The notes below the pieces were generated by a model. That model had not been told where the DNA came from. It saw only the letters and a list, made by a program, of their open reading frames with translations, and did not search any database. 64,000 nucleotides of DNA from Sediminibacillus dalangtanensis. GTDB taxonomy: Bacteria > Bacillota > Bacilli > Bacillales > Amphibacillaceae. The stretch is from NCBI RefSeq assembly GCF_017792025.1, contig NZ_CP046956.1, forward strand, positions 2,480,001 to 2,544,000. The letters run 5' to 3'. Of the stretch, positions 24,338-36,160 are shown piece by piece. Position 1 is the first letter of the stretch. Each line of letters begins with the position of its first letter. The position numbers and the translations under genes are program-made.

Positions 24338-25276
24338 TTACTTCAAAATTTCCAAAACTTTTTTAACAGCTTCTGCTGACTTATCCAGAGCGGCTTTCTC
24401 ATCGTCCAATAAATCGAGCTCAATGATATCTTCCAAACCATTTCCACCGATAATGGTAGGAACGCCTAGAAAAATATCCGAGTAGCCATATTCTCCTTCC
24501 AAATATGCAATCGAAGGCAGGACACGACGCTGGTCTTTCAAAATTGCTTCAGCCATTACTGTCAATGAAGCTGCCGGAGCATAATAGGCACTACCATTTC
24601 CTAAAAGGTTTACGATTTCACCGCCACCCGTCCGGGTCCGAGCAACGATTTCTTCTAATCGATCTCTGGAAATCAGCTTTTCCAGCGGTATCCCGCCAGC
24701 ATAGGAGTAACGGATTAATGGTACCATGTCATCGCCATGGCCCCCTAGAACAAAACCAGTTATATCTTTAACAGACAGGTTTAGCTCTTCAGCAACGAAG
24801 GTGCGAAAACGCGCAGTATCAAGCACTCCTGATTGACCGATAACCCGATTTTTCGGAAATCCTGATTCTTTGAATACCGTGTACGTCATCGCATCTACTG
24901 GATTAGTCAACACAATGATGGAGGTATCCGGCGAATACTTGACGATTTCCTTTGTAACACTTTTCATGATTTTTGCGTTTGTGTTAACCAGGTCATCCCG
25001 GCTCATTCCCGGTTTTCTGGCAATACCCGCTGTAATGATGACGAGGTCGGAACCTTCCGTATCCTTATAATCAGCTGTACCAGTAATCTTCGCATCGAAT
25101 CCTTGCACAGGACTCGCTTCCAACATATCAAGTGCCTTTCCTTTTGTAGGATCTTCCATATCCGGTATATCTACCAAAACGATATCAGATAGTTCTTTTT
25201 GTGCAAGCATCAGGGCAGTAGTGGCTCCAGTGAAGCCACCGCCTATTACAGATACTTTTTTCCTTTTAATGCCCAT
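24338..25276 (-). CDS. mdh: malate dehydrogenase (LDH-like)
   Basis: 312 residues. Oxidises malate to oxaloacetate with NAD in the TCA cycle. NAD-binding [13 protein letters not shown] (residues 12-24), Asp in VLVDIPD, substrate Arg in [22 protein letters not shown], the catalytic Asp/His segment [12 protein letters not shown] and [11 protein letters not shown] with the proton-accepting His, and the class marker RTGGGEIV. Third gene of citZ-icd-mdh, 25 bases after icd. Confidence 0.96.
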   Translation of the reverse strand: MGIKRKKVSVIGGGFTGATTALMLAQKELSDIVLVDIPDMEDPTKGKALDMLEASPVQGFDAKITGTADYKDTEGSDLVIITAGIARKPGMSRDDLVNTNAKIMKSVTKEIVKYSPDTSIIVLTNPVDAMTYTVFKESGFPKNRVIGQSGVLDTARFRTFVAEELNLSVKDITGFVLGGHGDDMVPLIRYSYAGGIPLEKLISRDRLEEIVARTRTGGGEIVNLLGNGSAYYAPAASLTVMAEAILKDQRRVLPSIAYLEGEYGYSDIFLGVPTIIGGNGLEDIIELDLLDDEKAALDKSAEAVKKVLEILK

Positions 25277-25301
25277 GCCGCAAAACCCCTTTTCTGAAAG
25301 G

Positions 25302-26573
25302 TTAATCCATATTTTTGATCAATGCGTCTCCGAATCCGGAAGTTTTGACTTCTTTAGCACCGTCCATCATTCTGGCAAAGTCATAGGTTACCTCTTTGGA
25401 GGCTATGGTTTTATCCATGGACTTCGTAATCAATTCTGCTGCTTCTCTCCACTCCAAGTGTTCGAGCATCAGGACACCAGACAAAATGACAGATGACGGG
25501 TTCACCTTATCAAGTCCAGCATACTTTGGAGCTGTACCATGCGTTGCCTCAAATATAGCGTGACCAGTTTCATAGTTAATATTGGCACCCGGCGCAATAC
25601 CAATACCGCCCACTTGTGCTGCCAACGCATCTGATACATAGTCACCGTTCAGGTTCATGGTAGCCACTACATCGAATTCACGAGGACGAGTGAGAATCTG
25701 CTGTAGGAAAATATCAGCAATGGCGTCTTTGACGATTATTTTTCCAGCTTTCTCTGCTTCTTCCTGTGCTTTGTTTGCCGCGTCCTTACCTTGTTCTTCT
25801 ACAATACGGTCATATTCCCACCAAGTAAAGACCTTGTCTCCGAATTCTTCTTGAGCAACTTCATAGCCCCATGCTTTAAAAGCACCTTCTGTAAACTTCA
25901 TGATGTTTCCTTTGTGGACGAGCGTCACACTCTTACGGCCTTCATTGATTGCATACTCAATAGCCGCGCGTACCAATCGCTTAGTCCCTTCTTCAGAAAC
26001 CGGTTTAATGCCGATACCGGAAGTCTCAGGGAAACGGATGTTATGTACCCCCATTTCATTCCTCAAAAACTCAATGACCTTTTTGACATCATCCGATCCT
26101 TTTTGCCATTCAATTCCAGCATAAATGTCTTCGGTGTTTTCCCGGAAAATAACCATGTCCGTATCTTCAGGACGCTTAACCGGTGAAGGCACTCCGTCGA
26201 AATAACGGACAGGACGTAAACAAGTGAATAAGTCCAGTTCTTGGCGCAATGCTACATTAAGCGAACGGATACCGCCACCTACAGGAGTGGTCAATGGCCC
26301 TTTGATTGCTATTTTATATTCACGAATAGTGTCAAGTGTATCCTTTGGAAGCCACTCACCGAAACGGTCATAAGCTTTCTGACCTGCGAAAACTTCCTTC
26401 CACTCGATCGATTTTTTTCCATCATACGCTTTATCTACTGCTGCTTCGATGACCCTTTTCGCTGCAGCCCAAATGTCTGGTCCAGTTCCATCCCCTTCAA
26501 TGAAAGGAATTACCGGACGATCCGGAACATTCAATACTCCGTCGTTTACTGTGATTTTACCACTTTGTGCCAT
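25302..26573 (-). CDS. icd: isocitrate dehydrogenase (NADP)
   Basis: 423 residues. Converts isocitrate to 2-oxoglutarate. Seen: [10 protein letters not shown], the substrate-binding Ser region [18 protein letters not shown] (in E. coli that Ser is the phosphorylation site), the metal-ligand Asp residues in [39 protein letters not shown], and [33 protein letters not shown]. Start ATG after TTAGGAGGTCAACTT. Gap of 155 bases to citZ. Confidence 0.97.
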   Translation of the reverse strand: MAQSGKITVNDGVLNVPDRPVIPFIEGDGTGPDIWAAAKRVIEAAVDKAYDGKKSIEWKEVFAGQKAYDRFGEWLPKDTLDTIREYKIAIKGPLTTPVGGGIRSLNVALRQELDLFTCLRPVRYFDGVPSPVKRPEDTDMVIFRENTEDIYAGIEWQKGSDDVKKVIEFLRNEMGVHNIRFPETSGIGIKPVSEEGTKRLVRAAIEYAINEGRKSVTLVHKGNIMKFTEGAFKAWGYEVAQEEFGDKVFTWWEYDRIVEEQGKDAANKAQEEAEKAGKIIVKDAIADIFLQQILTRPREFDVVATMNLNGDYVSDALAAQVGGIGIAPGANINYETGHAIFEATHGTAPKYAGLDKVNPSSVILSGVLMLEHLEWREAAELITKSMDKTIASKEVTYDFARMMDGAKEVKTSGFGDALIKNMD

Positions 26574-26728
26574 AAGTTGACCTCCTAATATTTAATCAAA
26601 CAGATAAATAGTATCATAAATCATGAAATTTTTTTACTTTTTACAGGCTATATGTTCGGTCTTTTCCAACTATAAAAGCAAGTGACCTTGGCGTTGCAGC
26701 CTGGTAATTCACCGAAACGATGATTTCT

Positions 26729-27844
26729 TTAACGCTCTTCAACCGGTTTGTATGATTGAAGTTTTGGCCCAACATATTCAGCGCGCGGGCGGATAAGCCG
26801 GTTGTTTTCATACTGTTCGAGAATGTGGGCCAGCCAACCCGATACTCTGCTCACTGCAAAGATGGGGGTGAACAAATCGTGTTCAATTCCCAGGCTGTGG
26901 TATACGGATGCTGAATAAAAATCGACATTTGCCGGTAAACCTTTGTTCTCTTTAATATACTCCTCAATTTTTACGGACATGTCATACCACTTAGACTGAC
27001 CTGTCAGCTCGGTCAATTCACGGGACATCTTTTTCAAGTGCTTTGCTCTTGGATCACCAGTACGATAGACACGATGTCCCATTCCCATGACTTTTTCTTT
27101 ATTATCCAGCATTTTTTTAATGTAAGGAATAGCGTTGTCCACTTCCCCTATTTCTGTAAGCATCTTCATGACTCGTTCGTTGGCACCACCATGTAACGGT
27201 CCTTTCAATGCACTGATTGCGGAAGTTATTCCAGAATAAACATCCGACAATGTCGCCACACATACTCGGGCTGTAAATGTCGACGCGTTCAGTTCGTGAT
27301 CCGCATGGAGCACCAACGCCTTATTCACCGCTTCAACCTCAAGATCTTTCGGCTCTTTTCCGTTAAGCATGTAAAGAAAATTAGCTGCATAGCTCAAACC
27401 TTGCTTCGGCGCGACAGGATCCTTCCCCTGACGAATCCTCGCAAACGCTGCCACAACAGACGAAATTTTCGCCTGCAGACTGACTGCTTTCCGCTTATTT
27501 GCTTCTTCGTTCATTTCATCTGCTTCCGGATCGAAAAGACCGAGCATTGAAATGGCAGTCCGCAAAGCCGCCATTGGGTGGACAGTGCTAAGATCATAAG
27601 ATTTTAAATGCTGGATGATTTCTCCAGGCAACTCCATATTAGAAAATAAATCTTCTGCCAAACGGTCCAATTCGTCTTGAGAAGGAAGTTTCTTATTCCA
27701 AAGCAGGAAAATGACTTCCTCAAAACTAGAATTTTCAGCCAAATCATCAATTTTATATCCAGCATAGGTCAACTGGTCATCGATAATGGAGCTGATTGAT
27801 GATTCTGTAGCTACAATTCCTTCCAACCCTTTCGTTGTTGACAT
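26729..27844 (-). CDS. citZ: citrate synthase II
   Basis: 371 residues. Condenses acetyl-CoA and oxaloacetate. Catalytic His in LVLHADHELNASTF, His in KGPLHGGANERVMK, and Asp in the VDFYSASVYHSLGI segment. The ATG at 27844 is chosen because it follows AAAGGAGAGAGATGTA and matches the family start (MSTTKGLEGIVA). The in-frame ATG 20 codons upstream is unsupported. First gene of citZ-icd-mdh. The 5' leader of about 200 bases is treated separately. Confidence 0.96.
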   Translation of the reverse strand: MSTTKGLEGIVATESSISSIIDDQLTYAGYKIDDLAENSSFEEVIFLLWNKKLPSQDELDRLAEDLFSNMELPGEIIQHLKSYDLSTVHPMAALRTAISMLGLFDPEADEMNEEANKRKAVSLQAKISSVVAAFARIRQGKDPVAPKQGLSYAANFLYMLNGKEPKDLEVEAVNKALVLHADHELNASTFTARVCVATLSDVYSGITSAISALKGPLHGGANERVMKMLTEIGEVDNAIPYIKKMLDNKEKVMGMGHRVYRTGDPRAKHLKKMSRELTELTGQSKWYDMSVKIEEYIKENKGLPANVDFYSASVYHSLGIEHDLFTPIFAVSRVSGWLAHILEQYENNRLIRPRAEYVGPKLQSYKPVEER

Positions 27845-28045
27845 TACATCTCTCTCCTTTACCTGTATTTTCCATATGCCAGCACCTGACCGACAATCAG
27901 ACATAAACCAAATCGGATATCAAGCAAAGTAACCCGGTAAGCCGGGCTGTCAGGCGTAGCAATCCAGCATTGCTGTATAAGGTCAGAAAGCGACAAAACT
28001 TTCCATACATTGATTGATAGAAATGCTTTCTATTCATACCCATGT
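27845..28045 (-). promoter_or_regulatory. structured citZ 5' leader
   Basis: A leader of about 200 bases with hairpins CCCGG-CTTA-CCGGG and CAGCAATGCTG/GATTGCT on the minus strand and no reading frame. In B. subtilis the citZ leader is a target of aconitase acting as an RNA-binding protein that destabilises the message; the same role here is inference from position only. Confidence 0.45.
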
Positions 28046-28048
28046 TCA

Positions 28049-28077
28049 ATTATAAACAATAAAGATAACAAAGTGAA
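28049..28077 (-). promoter_or_regulatory. citZ-icd-mdh promoter
   Basis: TTCACT (28077-28072), a 17-base spacer and TATAAT (28054-28049) on the minus strand, about 205 bases from the citZ start. A palindromic TTATCTTTATTGTTTATAA overlaps the spacer and -10 region; whether it is a CcpC or other operator is not clear. Confidence 0.6.
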
Positions 28078-28079
28078 AC

Positions 28080-28563
28080 GTTTTCTTTTCTAAAAAAGAA
28101 GAAAGTGTCCGTTCAGGCGCGGGGCTATTCAGCTTCCATGCCTTATTTCCTCAAACTATTACAGGTTTAGTTGCTTACCAAATGACCAGGGTGCTGTCGA
28201 AAACTGTTATCTTTGCTGGAGATTGCCGTTTGACGACTGGAACAACTTCTCGCTATGTATTTTTATCTATACAACCCGATAATTATAGACTAACTGCAAT
28301 TGGGCCATTTTTCAAATAATTCAAATCAGAAAGTTATTCGATTTTGGCCCATTATCGCAGAAAAGCTTTTTTGCAATCCGCTTTGTACCGGTAAACGAAA
28401 AACGTGGGTCCCTGAATCAGTATATACACCAACTCAGGACCCGGGAACCGAAAGTATCTTCTAAATACCATCAGGGTTAGATACTGTATGGCTTTTGGAA
28501 TAAATGCTGCATTCCTTCAATAAAATGTACAAGCAGAGAAATTGAAATCGGCGTCTGACCAAT
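28080..28563. other. intergenic region between citZ promoter and ytwI
   Basis: No credible gene. A hairpin GGGTCCTGA/TCAGGGACCC at about 28400-28445, followed by ACGTTTTT on the minus strand, is a candidate ytwI terminator. The remainder shows no recognised repeat. Confidence 0.5.
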
Positions 28564-29034
28564 TCATCCCAATTTCAGAAAAAAATCCACCAGTTTCATC
28601 ACCATGTAGGCAATCCCTGCTCCTATCAACGGACCTACTGCCACTCCATGAAAAAATACAACAGCTAAAATGGTCCCCATCACAAGTGCTGTAGTCAAAT
28701 GCGGGTCATTTGCCAATAAATCCAATCCATTTTTTGCAATCAATGCAACGAACATTCCTGCTGCCAATGCGATCCACGCATAATAGGATTTAACACTGGC
28801 CAGCAAATCTTGGAAGCCAATTTCACCAGTCGCAATCGGAACTAACACGGCGATTGTAATGACCGTAACGCCTAGGCTGATTCCTTTGTCTGCAAGATAA
28901 GGAAAAACCTTATCATCCATTCGGAAAAGCTGCAAACCCAATAAAACATAAACAGCTATCATGATCGATTGATTTTTTCCTATATATCCCAACAAAAAAA
29001 GAATGAGTAAAAAAACGGTTGATTGATTAAACAT
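28564..29034 (-). CDS. ytwI: DUF441 family membrane protein
   Basis: 156 residues with four to five membrane spans and the DUF441 ending HPHLTTALVMGTILAVVFFHGVAVGPLIGAGIAYMVM-like (NDPHLTTALVMGTILAVV is seen). Function unknown. The ATG at 29034 follows GGAGGTAACATC; the ATG nine codons earlier lacks this site. Divergent from ytvI, with which it shares the intergenic region 29035-29175. Confidence 0.85.
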   Translation of the reverse strand: MFNQSTVFLLILFLLGYIGKNQSIMIAVYVLLGLQLFRMDDKVFPYLADKGISLGVTVITIAVLVPIATGEIGFQDLLASVKSYYAWIALAAGMFVALIAKNGLDLLANDPHLTTALVMGTILAVVFFHGVAVGPLIGAGIAYMVMKLVDFFLKLG

Positions 29035-29175
29035 GATGTTACCTCCACTCTGCGTTTCCAAACCATTGTTAATCCTATCATATCAAGCGATGTCGCAAAA
29101 GTTTCATGGCTCGATCCGCTCTTAGTCCAAAGCGGACCAGGTTTTACCTGAAAACAAATGCCAGGAGGTGAAAAC

Positions 29176-30282
29176 TTGTCCACTACATTACTATACAGAT
29201 GGCTCCGCTTTATTCTGGTTATTGTCTGTACTTTTATCGGTGCAATTGTCCTTTATTATGTTGCCAAGTATACATATCCCTTCGTCATAGCAGTTTTGAT
29301 TGCAATCATGCTAAATCCAGTTATTTCTGTTCTGGAACGTCTGACAAAGCTTCCTCGTGCCGTTTCGGTAGTACTGGTGTTGGCGGGTTTTCTTGTTTTG
29401 GTTTCGAGTTTAGTGGCCATTTTAATTGTAGAACTGATAAACGGTACAAGCTTTTTGGCAGCTAAAATTCCGGGACAATTTAAAGAACTCATTCGTTTCA
29501 CGGAGGAATTTTCTTCCTATTATTTGGGGCCGGTCTATGAAAAAATGAATGGTCTAGTCGATATGCTTGAACCATCACAGCAGGATTTGGTAACAGGACA
29601 GTTAAAAGAACTTGGGGAGGATATTGCTGCCGCAGGAGCTCTTGTTATCCAGCACTTGTTGCAAGCTATATCTCAGTCGCTGATCAGATTGCCAAGTTAT
29701 TTTTCTATTTGGTTGTTCTCGTTATTGGGCACCTTTTTTATTTGCAAAGACTGGTACAAACTCAAGGCCGCATTCTTTCGCTTTTTACCTTCCTCCTTCA
29801 CTACTAGTACCTCGACCTTGTACCTTGGCTTGAAACAGGCGTTTTTAGGTTATTTAAAGGCACAGTTGCTTTTAATTTTCATCACTTTTCTTCTAGTATG
29901 GACAGGTCTCTTGCTTTTAAAAATTGACTATGCTTTGACAGTTGCTTTCATTACAGCGCTGATCGATTTACTCCCTTATGTTGGGACAGGAATCATCTTT
30001 CTGCCTTGGATTGTGTATGTTTTCTTCACCGGGAATTACAGTTTGACTATCGGATTAGCCGTGTTGTATGGAGTGGTGGTTATACAACGCCAAATCAGCG
30101 AGCCCAAAATCTTGTCTGCCAACATTGGCGTTAACCCCTTGGCCATGCTTGTATGCTTGTTCGTTGGATTTCAACTTTTCGGGTTATGGGGACTCATTGC
30201 AGGCCCGGTTGTCCTCGTTTTGCTGACAACTTTTATAAAAAGCGGCTTGTTAAACCAGCTATGGGGATTTGTAAAGGGGTAA
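29176..30282 (+). CDS. ytvI: AI-2E family transporter-like protein YtvI
   Basis: 368 residues. Six to eight membrane spans. Characteristic of the AI-2E/PerM family are YAKYTYPFVIAVLIAIMLNPVISVLERL near the start and the C-terminal block ALIDLLPYVGTGIIFLPWIVY with LGLAVLYGVVVIQRQISEPKILSANIGVNPLAMLVCLFVGFQLFGLWGLIAGPV as separate conserved parts. B. subtilis YtvI is a sporulation-associated member; transport substrate is unknown. TTG at 29176 is the likely start: AGGAGGTGAAAAC stands before it, whereas the upstream ATG at 29158 has no site. Confidence 0.85.
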   Translation: MSTTLLYRWLRFILVIVCTFIGAIVLYYVAKYTYPFVIAVLIAIMLNPVISVLERLTKLPRAVSVVLVLAGFLVLVSSLVAILIVELINGTSFLAAKIPGQFKELIRFTEEFSSYYLGPVYEKMNGLVDMLEPSQQDLVTGQLKELGEDIAAAGALVIQHLLQAISQSLIRLPSYFSIWLFSLLGTFFICKDWYKLKAAFFRFLPSSFTTSTSTLYLGLKQAFLGYLKAQLLLIFITFLLVWTGLLLLKIDYALTVAFITALIDLLPYVGTGIIFLPWIVYVFFTGNYSLTIGLAVLYGVVVIQRQISEPKILSANIGVNPLAMLVCLFVGFQLFGLWGLIAGPVVLVLLTTFIKSGLLNQLWGFVKG

Positions 30283-30720
30283 CTAACAGGATAGGAAAGT
30301 ATAATAGCTAGCTAAAGTATGCAAAGGAAGAAACAGTGAAGGAAGGGGTCTCCGCATCTTGCCTTCTTCGCTTTGTTACAGTGGGTTCTAATCTTTGATT
30401 GATGGGTACAGTGTCTCGCAGCAATTTTCGTAGTTTGGACGTAGTTAGCTATCAATCAAAGCAAATAAAGATATCGCATTACAAGGTGGGTCTTTCTCGC
30501 ATTCCTCATCATAGGGTTACCTTGCCCTTGTTAAATAGGAGCTCATTGAATACACTTCTAAATAGAGGATGGGTGGCTTTAAAGCCTGGGTTAATCCCAA
30601 GTGACTAGCAGTTGTGATCATTAACACTTTAAGTTGCTGAGAGGGAAAAGGAAAATTCCTTTGTTCATAAAAAGTAATAAGGCTTTATTATTTACCAGGT
30701 TACTTTCACTGCTTATATAG
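30283..30720. other. intergenic region after ytvI, no gene seen
   Basis: Small palindromes only (GGCTTTAAAGCC, TGGGTTAATCCCA, a GAAGGAAGG/CCTTCTTC pair that may terminate ytvI). A short 69-codon frame lacks a ribosome site and protein-like composition. It may contain a decayed body of the dispersed repeat whose hairpin follows at 30723. Confidence 0.4.
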
Positions 30721-30722
30721 AA

Positions 30723-30806
30723 ATAAAAAACCGGACGAAATTCGAATGGGTCGGTTCGAATCAACGTTCCGGTTTTTACTTGGTCACTTTTCTTTAGTTA
30801 AGCCAC
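30723..30806. repeat. dispersed hairpin repeat, copy between ytvI and fxsA
   Basis: AAAACCGGACG...TTCGAAT and TTCGAA..CGTTCCGGTTTT form a long stem, followed by the tail GGTCACTTTTCTTTAGTTAAGCC, which parallels the GGTCACGATGCTTTTGTCC tail of the other copies. Lies between convergent genes and can serve as a terminator for both. Confidence 0.65.
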
Positions 30807-30820
30807 TTTTCCTATCATTA

Positions 30821-31213
30821 TTACCTGCGAAAAATGGTAATTGTTCCTCGGTCCATCATTCGGCGCAGCATATTCAACATCCAGCGCTTAATAGGTTTCC
30901 TGGTAGTAGGAAATAATAGAAGGAAGCCAATCGCATCAGTAATAAAACCGGGAGTGAGCAGCACGGCAGCTCCAAGCAGGATGCATATGCCGTCCATGAT
31001 TTCTTCCCGTGGGGCCTGCCCGTATGCCATGGATTGTCTTGCTCTGGCCAACGTCTCGAGTCCCTGTCGCTTCGCGAGCCATGCACCTAAAACACCGGTA
31101 AGGATAATCAGTAATACCACCCACCAGGGACCAATTTTATTACCAGACCATACCAGTACACCAATTTCCAAAGCAGGAACAATTAATACAAAAAGCAATA
31201 TCCAGCGAAACAT
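30821..31213 (-). CDS. fxsA: FxsA family membrane protein
   Basis: 130 residues, three to four membrane spans, with the FxsA core EIGVLVWSGNKIGPWWVVLLIILTGVLGAWLAKRQG and GAAVLLTPGFITDAIGFLLLFPTTR given here in parts. In E. coli FxsA antagonises F-exclusion of phage T7; in bacilli the role is unknown (B. subtilis YtzA). Located downstream of pyk after a terminator, its usual position in bacilli. Confidence 0.88.
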   Translation of the reverse strand: MFRWILLFVLIVPALEIGVLVWSGNKIGPWWVVLLIILTGVLGAWLAKRQGLETLARARQSMAYGQAPREEIMDGICILLGAAVLLTPGFITDAIGFLLLFPTTRKPIKRWMLNMLRRMMDRGTITIFRR

Positions 31214-31264
31214 CTATTATCTCCTTCCTCCTTCAATTACCGCTTCTCTCTCATCCTTTTTAAA

Positions 31265-31297
31265 AGAAAAGAAGAGGCCGAACGGAACCTCTTCTTT
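31265..31297 (-). terminator. pyk terminator
   Basis: AAGAAGAGG pairs with CCTCTTCTT around TTCCGTTCGG, followed by a T-rich tract on the minus strand. Confidence 0.75.
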
Positions 31298-31304
31298 GTC
31301 TTCT

Positions 31305-33065
31305 TTATAGAACACTTGCATGTCCCTTGTATATGTCGCCCTTGCTCGCATCAATGGTTATATCTTTTCCATCTTCCACTAACTCGATAGCCTTGTCCAC
31401 ACCGACAATGACAGGGATTCCCAGGCTAAGACCAACTACTGCAGCATGAGAAGTGAGTCCGCCTTCCTGCGTGATCAATCCGCTTGCTTTTTCGATAGCA
31501 GGCATCATGTCTTTATCGGTTCCATACGTTACCAGAATGTCTTCTTCTTTTACCTTTTCCAACGCTTCCGCTGCATTTTTGACAACTACTGCTCTTCCGT
31601 AAGTGCTGCCTTTGCCGACGCCCTGCCCTTTCGCAAGAACGTCTCCGATAACGTGGACTTTCATCAGGTTGGTCGTGCCGCTTTCACCGACTGGAACACC
31701 TGCAGTGATGATGACACGATTGCCACGCTGCAGCATACCAGAACTGATTCCCCGGTCGATCGCTACATCCAGGACATCATCGGTAGAGTGGGCCAGTTGT
31801 CCGACGATTGTTTGAACGCCCCAAACAAGTGCAAGTCTGCGCTCAATCCGTTCATCGAAAGTCACGGCAATAATTGGGGCTTTCGGACGGTACTTCGAAA
31901 TCATCCTGGCAGTATGCCCGCTGACAGTAGGGGTCAAAATGGCATCCACTTCCAAATTCATTGCCGAATGGTTAACCGACTGACTAATCGCATCCGTAAT
32001 GGTCATATCGCTGTTTTTAGAACGCAAATCAAGAATTGCCTTATGGTCAATTGCCGTCTCTGCCTTCATAGCGATATTGCTCATTGTCTGGACAGCTTCC
32101 GCAGGGTAATCACCAGCTGCAGTTTCTCCAGATAGCATGATCGCATCGGAGCCATCAAAGATTGCGTTTGCTACGTCAGAGGCCTCTGCACGGGTAGGAC
32201 GCGGATTACGCTGCATGGAATCCAGCATCTGAGTTGCCGTGATAACCGGTTTCCCTGCGGTATTACATTTGCGAATCATTTCCTTTTGCACCAATGGTAC
32301 CTCTTCAGGAGGAATTTCAACCCCTAGATCTCCTCGGGCAACCATTAAACCATCACTAACCTGGAGAATATGATCTAGATTGTCGACGCCTTCCTGGTTT
32401 TCTATTTTAGGGATGATGTGGATATGACCAGCATCATGTTGTTCCAGCAAGTCACGGATCTCCAGTACGTCCGTTGCACGTCTTACAAAAGACGCAGCAA
32501 TAAAGTCTACATCCTGCTCAATACCAAACTTAATATCGTTGGCATCCTTTTCGGTCATACCCGGAAGGTTCACACTGACGTTTGGTACGTTGACGCCTTT
32601 TTTATTTTTTAGCAAACCGGAGTTAAGTGCTTTTGTCTTGAGCTCTTTTTTTTCCTTAAGGATTTCCTCTACTTCCAGTTCAATCAATCCGTCGTCCAAA
32701 AGTAATTTGGAACCAACGTGAACGTCATTGATTAAATCAGGGTACGTAACAGAAATACGCTCCGCAGTTCCTTCAATATCCTCCATTGAAACATAAACAG
32801 TATCACCCTTCGTCAGCTGGGCTTCGCCGTCTTTCAATGTACCTGTTCTGATTTCAGGTCCTTTAGTGTCCAAAAGGATAGCGACCGTTTTTCCTGTTTT
32901 CTCAGCGGCCTCTCTGATGTTTTTGATACGTTGTCCATGTTCTTCGAAATCTCCATGAGAAAAGTTCAAACGGGCAACATTCATCCCTGCCTCCATCAAC
33001 TTCGTCAGCATTTCAACCGACTCGGAAGCAGGCCCGATTGTACTTACTATTTTTGTCTTTCTCAT
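31305..33065 (-). CDS. pyk: pyruvate kinase with C-terminal PEP-utilising domain
   Basis: 586 residues. Transfers phosphate from PEP to ADP. N-terminal [14 protein letters not shown], substrate/metal motif [16 protein letters not shown], catalytic Lys region [32 protein letters not shown], and [30 protein letters not shown] as the active-site signature (shown in part). After the kinase (to about 475) comes the extra domain typical of Bacillus, with [27 protein letters not shown], which resembles the phosphohistidine domain of PEP synthase. ATG at 33065 after AAAGGAGGAAATCAA. Forms pfkA-pyk with a gap of 41 bases. Confidence 0.97.
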   Translation of the reverse strand: MRKTKIVSTIGPASESVEMLTKLMEAGMNVARLNFSHGDFEEHGQRIKNIREAAEKTGKTVAILLDTKGPEIRTGTLKDGEAQLTKGDTVYVSMEDIEGTAERISVTYPDLINDVHVGSKLLLDDGLIELEVEEILKEKKELKTKALNSGLLKNKKGVNVPNVSVNLPGMTEKDANDIKFGIEQDVDFIAASFVRRATDVLEIRDLLEQHDAGHIHIIPKIENQEGVDNLDHILQVSDGLMVARGDLGVEIPPEEVPLVQKEMIRKCNTAGKPVITATQMLDSMQRNPRPTRAEASDVANAIFDGSDAIMLSGETAAGDYPAEAVQTMSNIAMKAETAIDHKAILDLRSKNSDMTITDAISQSVNHSAMNLEVDAILTPTVSGHTARMISKYRPKAPIIAVTFDERIERRLALVWGVQTIVGQLAHSTDDVLDVAIDRGISSGMLQRGNRVIITAGVPVGESGTTNLMKVHVIGDVLAKGQGVGKGSTYGRAVVVKNAAEALEKVKEEDILVTYGTDKDMMPAIEKASGLITQEGGLTSHAAVVGLSLGIPVIVGVDKAIELVEDGKDITIDASKGDIYKGHASVL

Positions 33066-33106
33066 TTGATTTCCTCCTTTCAAATTCCTCTTCTGTCTTT
33101 TCAATC

Positions 33107-34069
<963 letters not shown>

Positions 34070-34256
34070 TTATCACCTCTAGTAAATTTATTCCTATTCA
34101 TTCCGCTCCTCATTCCAAGATAATCCTAATCACTGATATTAGCAAATAAAATTATACATGAAAAGAGTTTTATGCGCATCAAACTTCCATCAACGGATGA
34201 AGGACGACATAGAAACAGCTGTCCAGACTGACGCCGGGACAGCAAGTAAAAAGAAG

Positions 34257-35222
34257 CTATTGGGGTTCCATCTCTGCATAATCTCCAATGTGTTTATATT
34301 TTTCCCACCGTTTCTCCAACAATTCTTCCTTAGACAGGTTTCCTAGTTCACTCAGAGAATCTTCCAGAACTTTACCTATATACTCGGCTTGTTGTTTGAC
34401 ATCCCGATGAGCACCGCCGCGTACTTCCTGGATGATCTCATCAATAATATCCAATTCTTTCAGGTCATACGAGGTAATTTTCATTGTCTCAGCAGCTCGT
34501 TGCGCCTGGCCGGAATCCTTCCATAGCAATGCTGCCGCCCCTTCCGGAGAAATGACGGAATAAGTGGAATTTTCAAGCATGTGAATCTTATCGCCAACCC
34601 CCAATGCAAGTGCACCACCGCTTCCTCCTTCTCCAATCACGACACAGATGATCGGCACTTCTAAGCCTGCCATCTCCATTAAGTTTCTGGCAATCGCTTC
34701 ACTTTGTCCTCGCTCTTCGGCTGCCTTTCCCGGATATGCACCTTTGGTGTCGATAAAACAAATGACCGGACGGCGAAACTTTTCCGCCTGTTTCATGTGT
34801 CGAAGTGCTTTTCGATATCCTTCCGGGTGGGGCATGCCGAAATTCCGGCGGATGTTCTCTTTTGTTTCCTTACCGCGCTGGTGACCAATTACCGTGACAG
34901 GCATTCCGTTAAATTTGGCTATGCCGGCAACGATCGCTTCATCATCCCCAAACAGCCTGTCACCATGAAACTCCAAAAAGTCGGTGAAGAGCAACTCAAT
35001 ATAATCAAGCGTTGTCGGTCTCTCCGAATGACGGGCTATCTGTACTCTGTCCCATGGTTTGAGGTTTTCATATATATCGTTCTCCAAATTTTCCAAGCGT
35101 TTTTCCAGGGTAGTGATTTCATTTGTTAAATCAACCTCACTTCCCTTCGTAAAGGTCTTCAATTCGGCAATCTTTTCGCGAAGCTCCACCACAGGTTTTT
35201 CAAATTCTAAGACCTGTTTCAT
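34257..35222 (-). CDS. accA: acetyl-CoA carboxylase carboxyltransferase alpha subunit
   Basis: 321 residues. Carboxyl transfer from biotin carrier to acetyl-CoA. Seen: the N-terminal coiled helix ([19 protein letters not shown]), the [29 protein letters not shown] region, the crotonase-like core with [25 protein letters not shown] and [33 protein letters not shown]. The ATG overlaps the accD stop (ATGA), the usual accDA coupling. 190 bases separate it from pfkA. Confidence 0.97.
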   Translation of the reverse strand: MKQVLEFEKPVVELREKIAELKTFTKGSEVDLTNEITTLEKRLENLENDIYENLKPWDRVQIARHSERPTTLDYIELLFTDFLEFHGDRLFGDDEAIVAGIAKFNGMPVTVIGHQRGKETKENIRRNFGMPHPEGYRKALRHMKQAEKFRRPVICFIDTKGAYPGKAAEERGQSEAIARNLMEMAGLEVPIICVVIGEGGSGGALALGVGDKIHMLENSTYSVISPEGAAALLWKDSGQAQRAAETMKITSYDLKELDIIDEIIQEVRGGAHRDVKQQAEYIGKVLEDSLSELGNLSKEELLEKRWEKYKHIGDYAEMEPQ

Positions 35223-36079
35223 GACCGTTCCCCCCCTGACTGATGGATATCAAGCAATGTTGACAATGTCCGCTTGATGTCATGTCTATCAATTACCTTA
35301 TCCAACTGGCCATGTTCCAATTGAAATTCAGCTGTCTGAAAATCGTCCGGAAGGTTTTCACGGATCGTCTGCTCGATTATCCGTCTCCCCGCAAAACCGA
35401 TCAATGCACCCGGTTCAGCAAAGTTATAATCTCCCAAAGAAGCGAAACTTGCAGAAACACCTCCGGTGGTAGGATTAGTCATGACCGAAACCATTAAACC
35501 ACCATTCGCACTAAAGCGTTGGATTGCTACAGAAGTTTTGCTCATTTGCATGAGGCTAAGCACACCTTCCTGCATTCTTGCTCCACCTGAAGCAGTAAAA
35601 ATGATAAACGGGAGTGATTGTTCTTCTGCTTTCTCGATTGCTCTCGCAATTTTTTCTCCCACTACCGAGCCCATGCTTCCCATACGGAATCTTGAATCCA
35701 TTACGGCTACAGAAGCTTTTTTTCCGTCAATACTTCCTGCCCCTGTCACGATTGCCTCATTTAAATCCGTTTTCTGACGGTCTTTCTCCAGCTTATCTTC
35801 ATAACCGGGAAAACCGAGCGGATTAGCTGAAGTCAACTCCTTATCCCACTCCTCAAATGTTCCTTCATCGAATAAAGAGTCAATTCGGTCATAAGCTGGC
35901 ATTTGATGATGATAACCGCAATTAGGACACACGTTCAAGTTTTTTATCATTTCTTTTCGATAAAATATTTTTTGACAGTTGTTGCATTTTTGCATTAAGC
36001 CTTGAGGAATATCTTGCTTCGCTTCCTCTCTTGGTATTGATGCATACTTTCTTTTCTTGCTAAAAAAGTCTTTAAGCAA
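35219..36079 (-). CDS. accD: acetyl-CoA carboxylase carboxyltransferase beta subunit
   Basis: 286 residues. N-terminal zinc ribbon [25 protein letters not shown] (four Cys, residues about 32-54), then the carboxyltransferase half with [38 protein letters not shown] and [15 protein letters not shown], plus [20 protein letters not shown]. Translationally coupled to accA. Probably downstream of the FadR-like regulator gene (81-base gap). Confidence 0.97.
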   Translation of the reverse strand: MLKDFFSKKRKYASIPREEAKQDIPQGLMQKCNNCQKIFYRKEMIKNLNVCPNCGYHHQMPAYDRIDSLFDEGTFEEWDKELTSANPLGFPGYEDKLEKDRQKTDLNEAIVTGAGSIDGKKASVAVMDSRFRMGSMGSVVGEKIARAIEKAEEQSLPFIIFTASGGARMQEGVLSLMQMSKTSVAIQRFSANGGLMVSVMTNPTTGGVSASFASLGDYNFAEPGALIGFAGRRIIEQTIRENLPDDFQTAEFQLEHGQLDKVIDRHDIKRTLSTLLDIHQSGGERS

Positions 36080-36160
36080 GGATGATCCCTCCTTTTAACT
36101 CTCGCTTGAAGCCTACCTGTTTTCCACATAATGCTTCAAATAATTTCTTCACAGACAGTC

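Noticed and set aside
28060..28090. Possible CcpA cre site near the citZ promoter
   Set aside because: The best alignment around AAAACGTTTCAC has at least three mismatches to the consensus, too weak to list.
30399..30608. A 69-codon frame between ytvI and fxsA
   Set aside because: No ribosome site, odd composition, and overlaps short palindromes; treated as non-coding.
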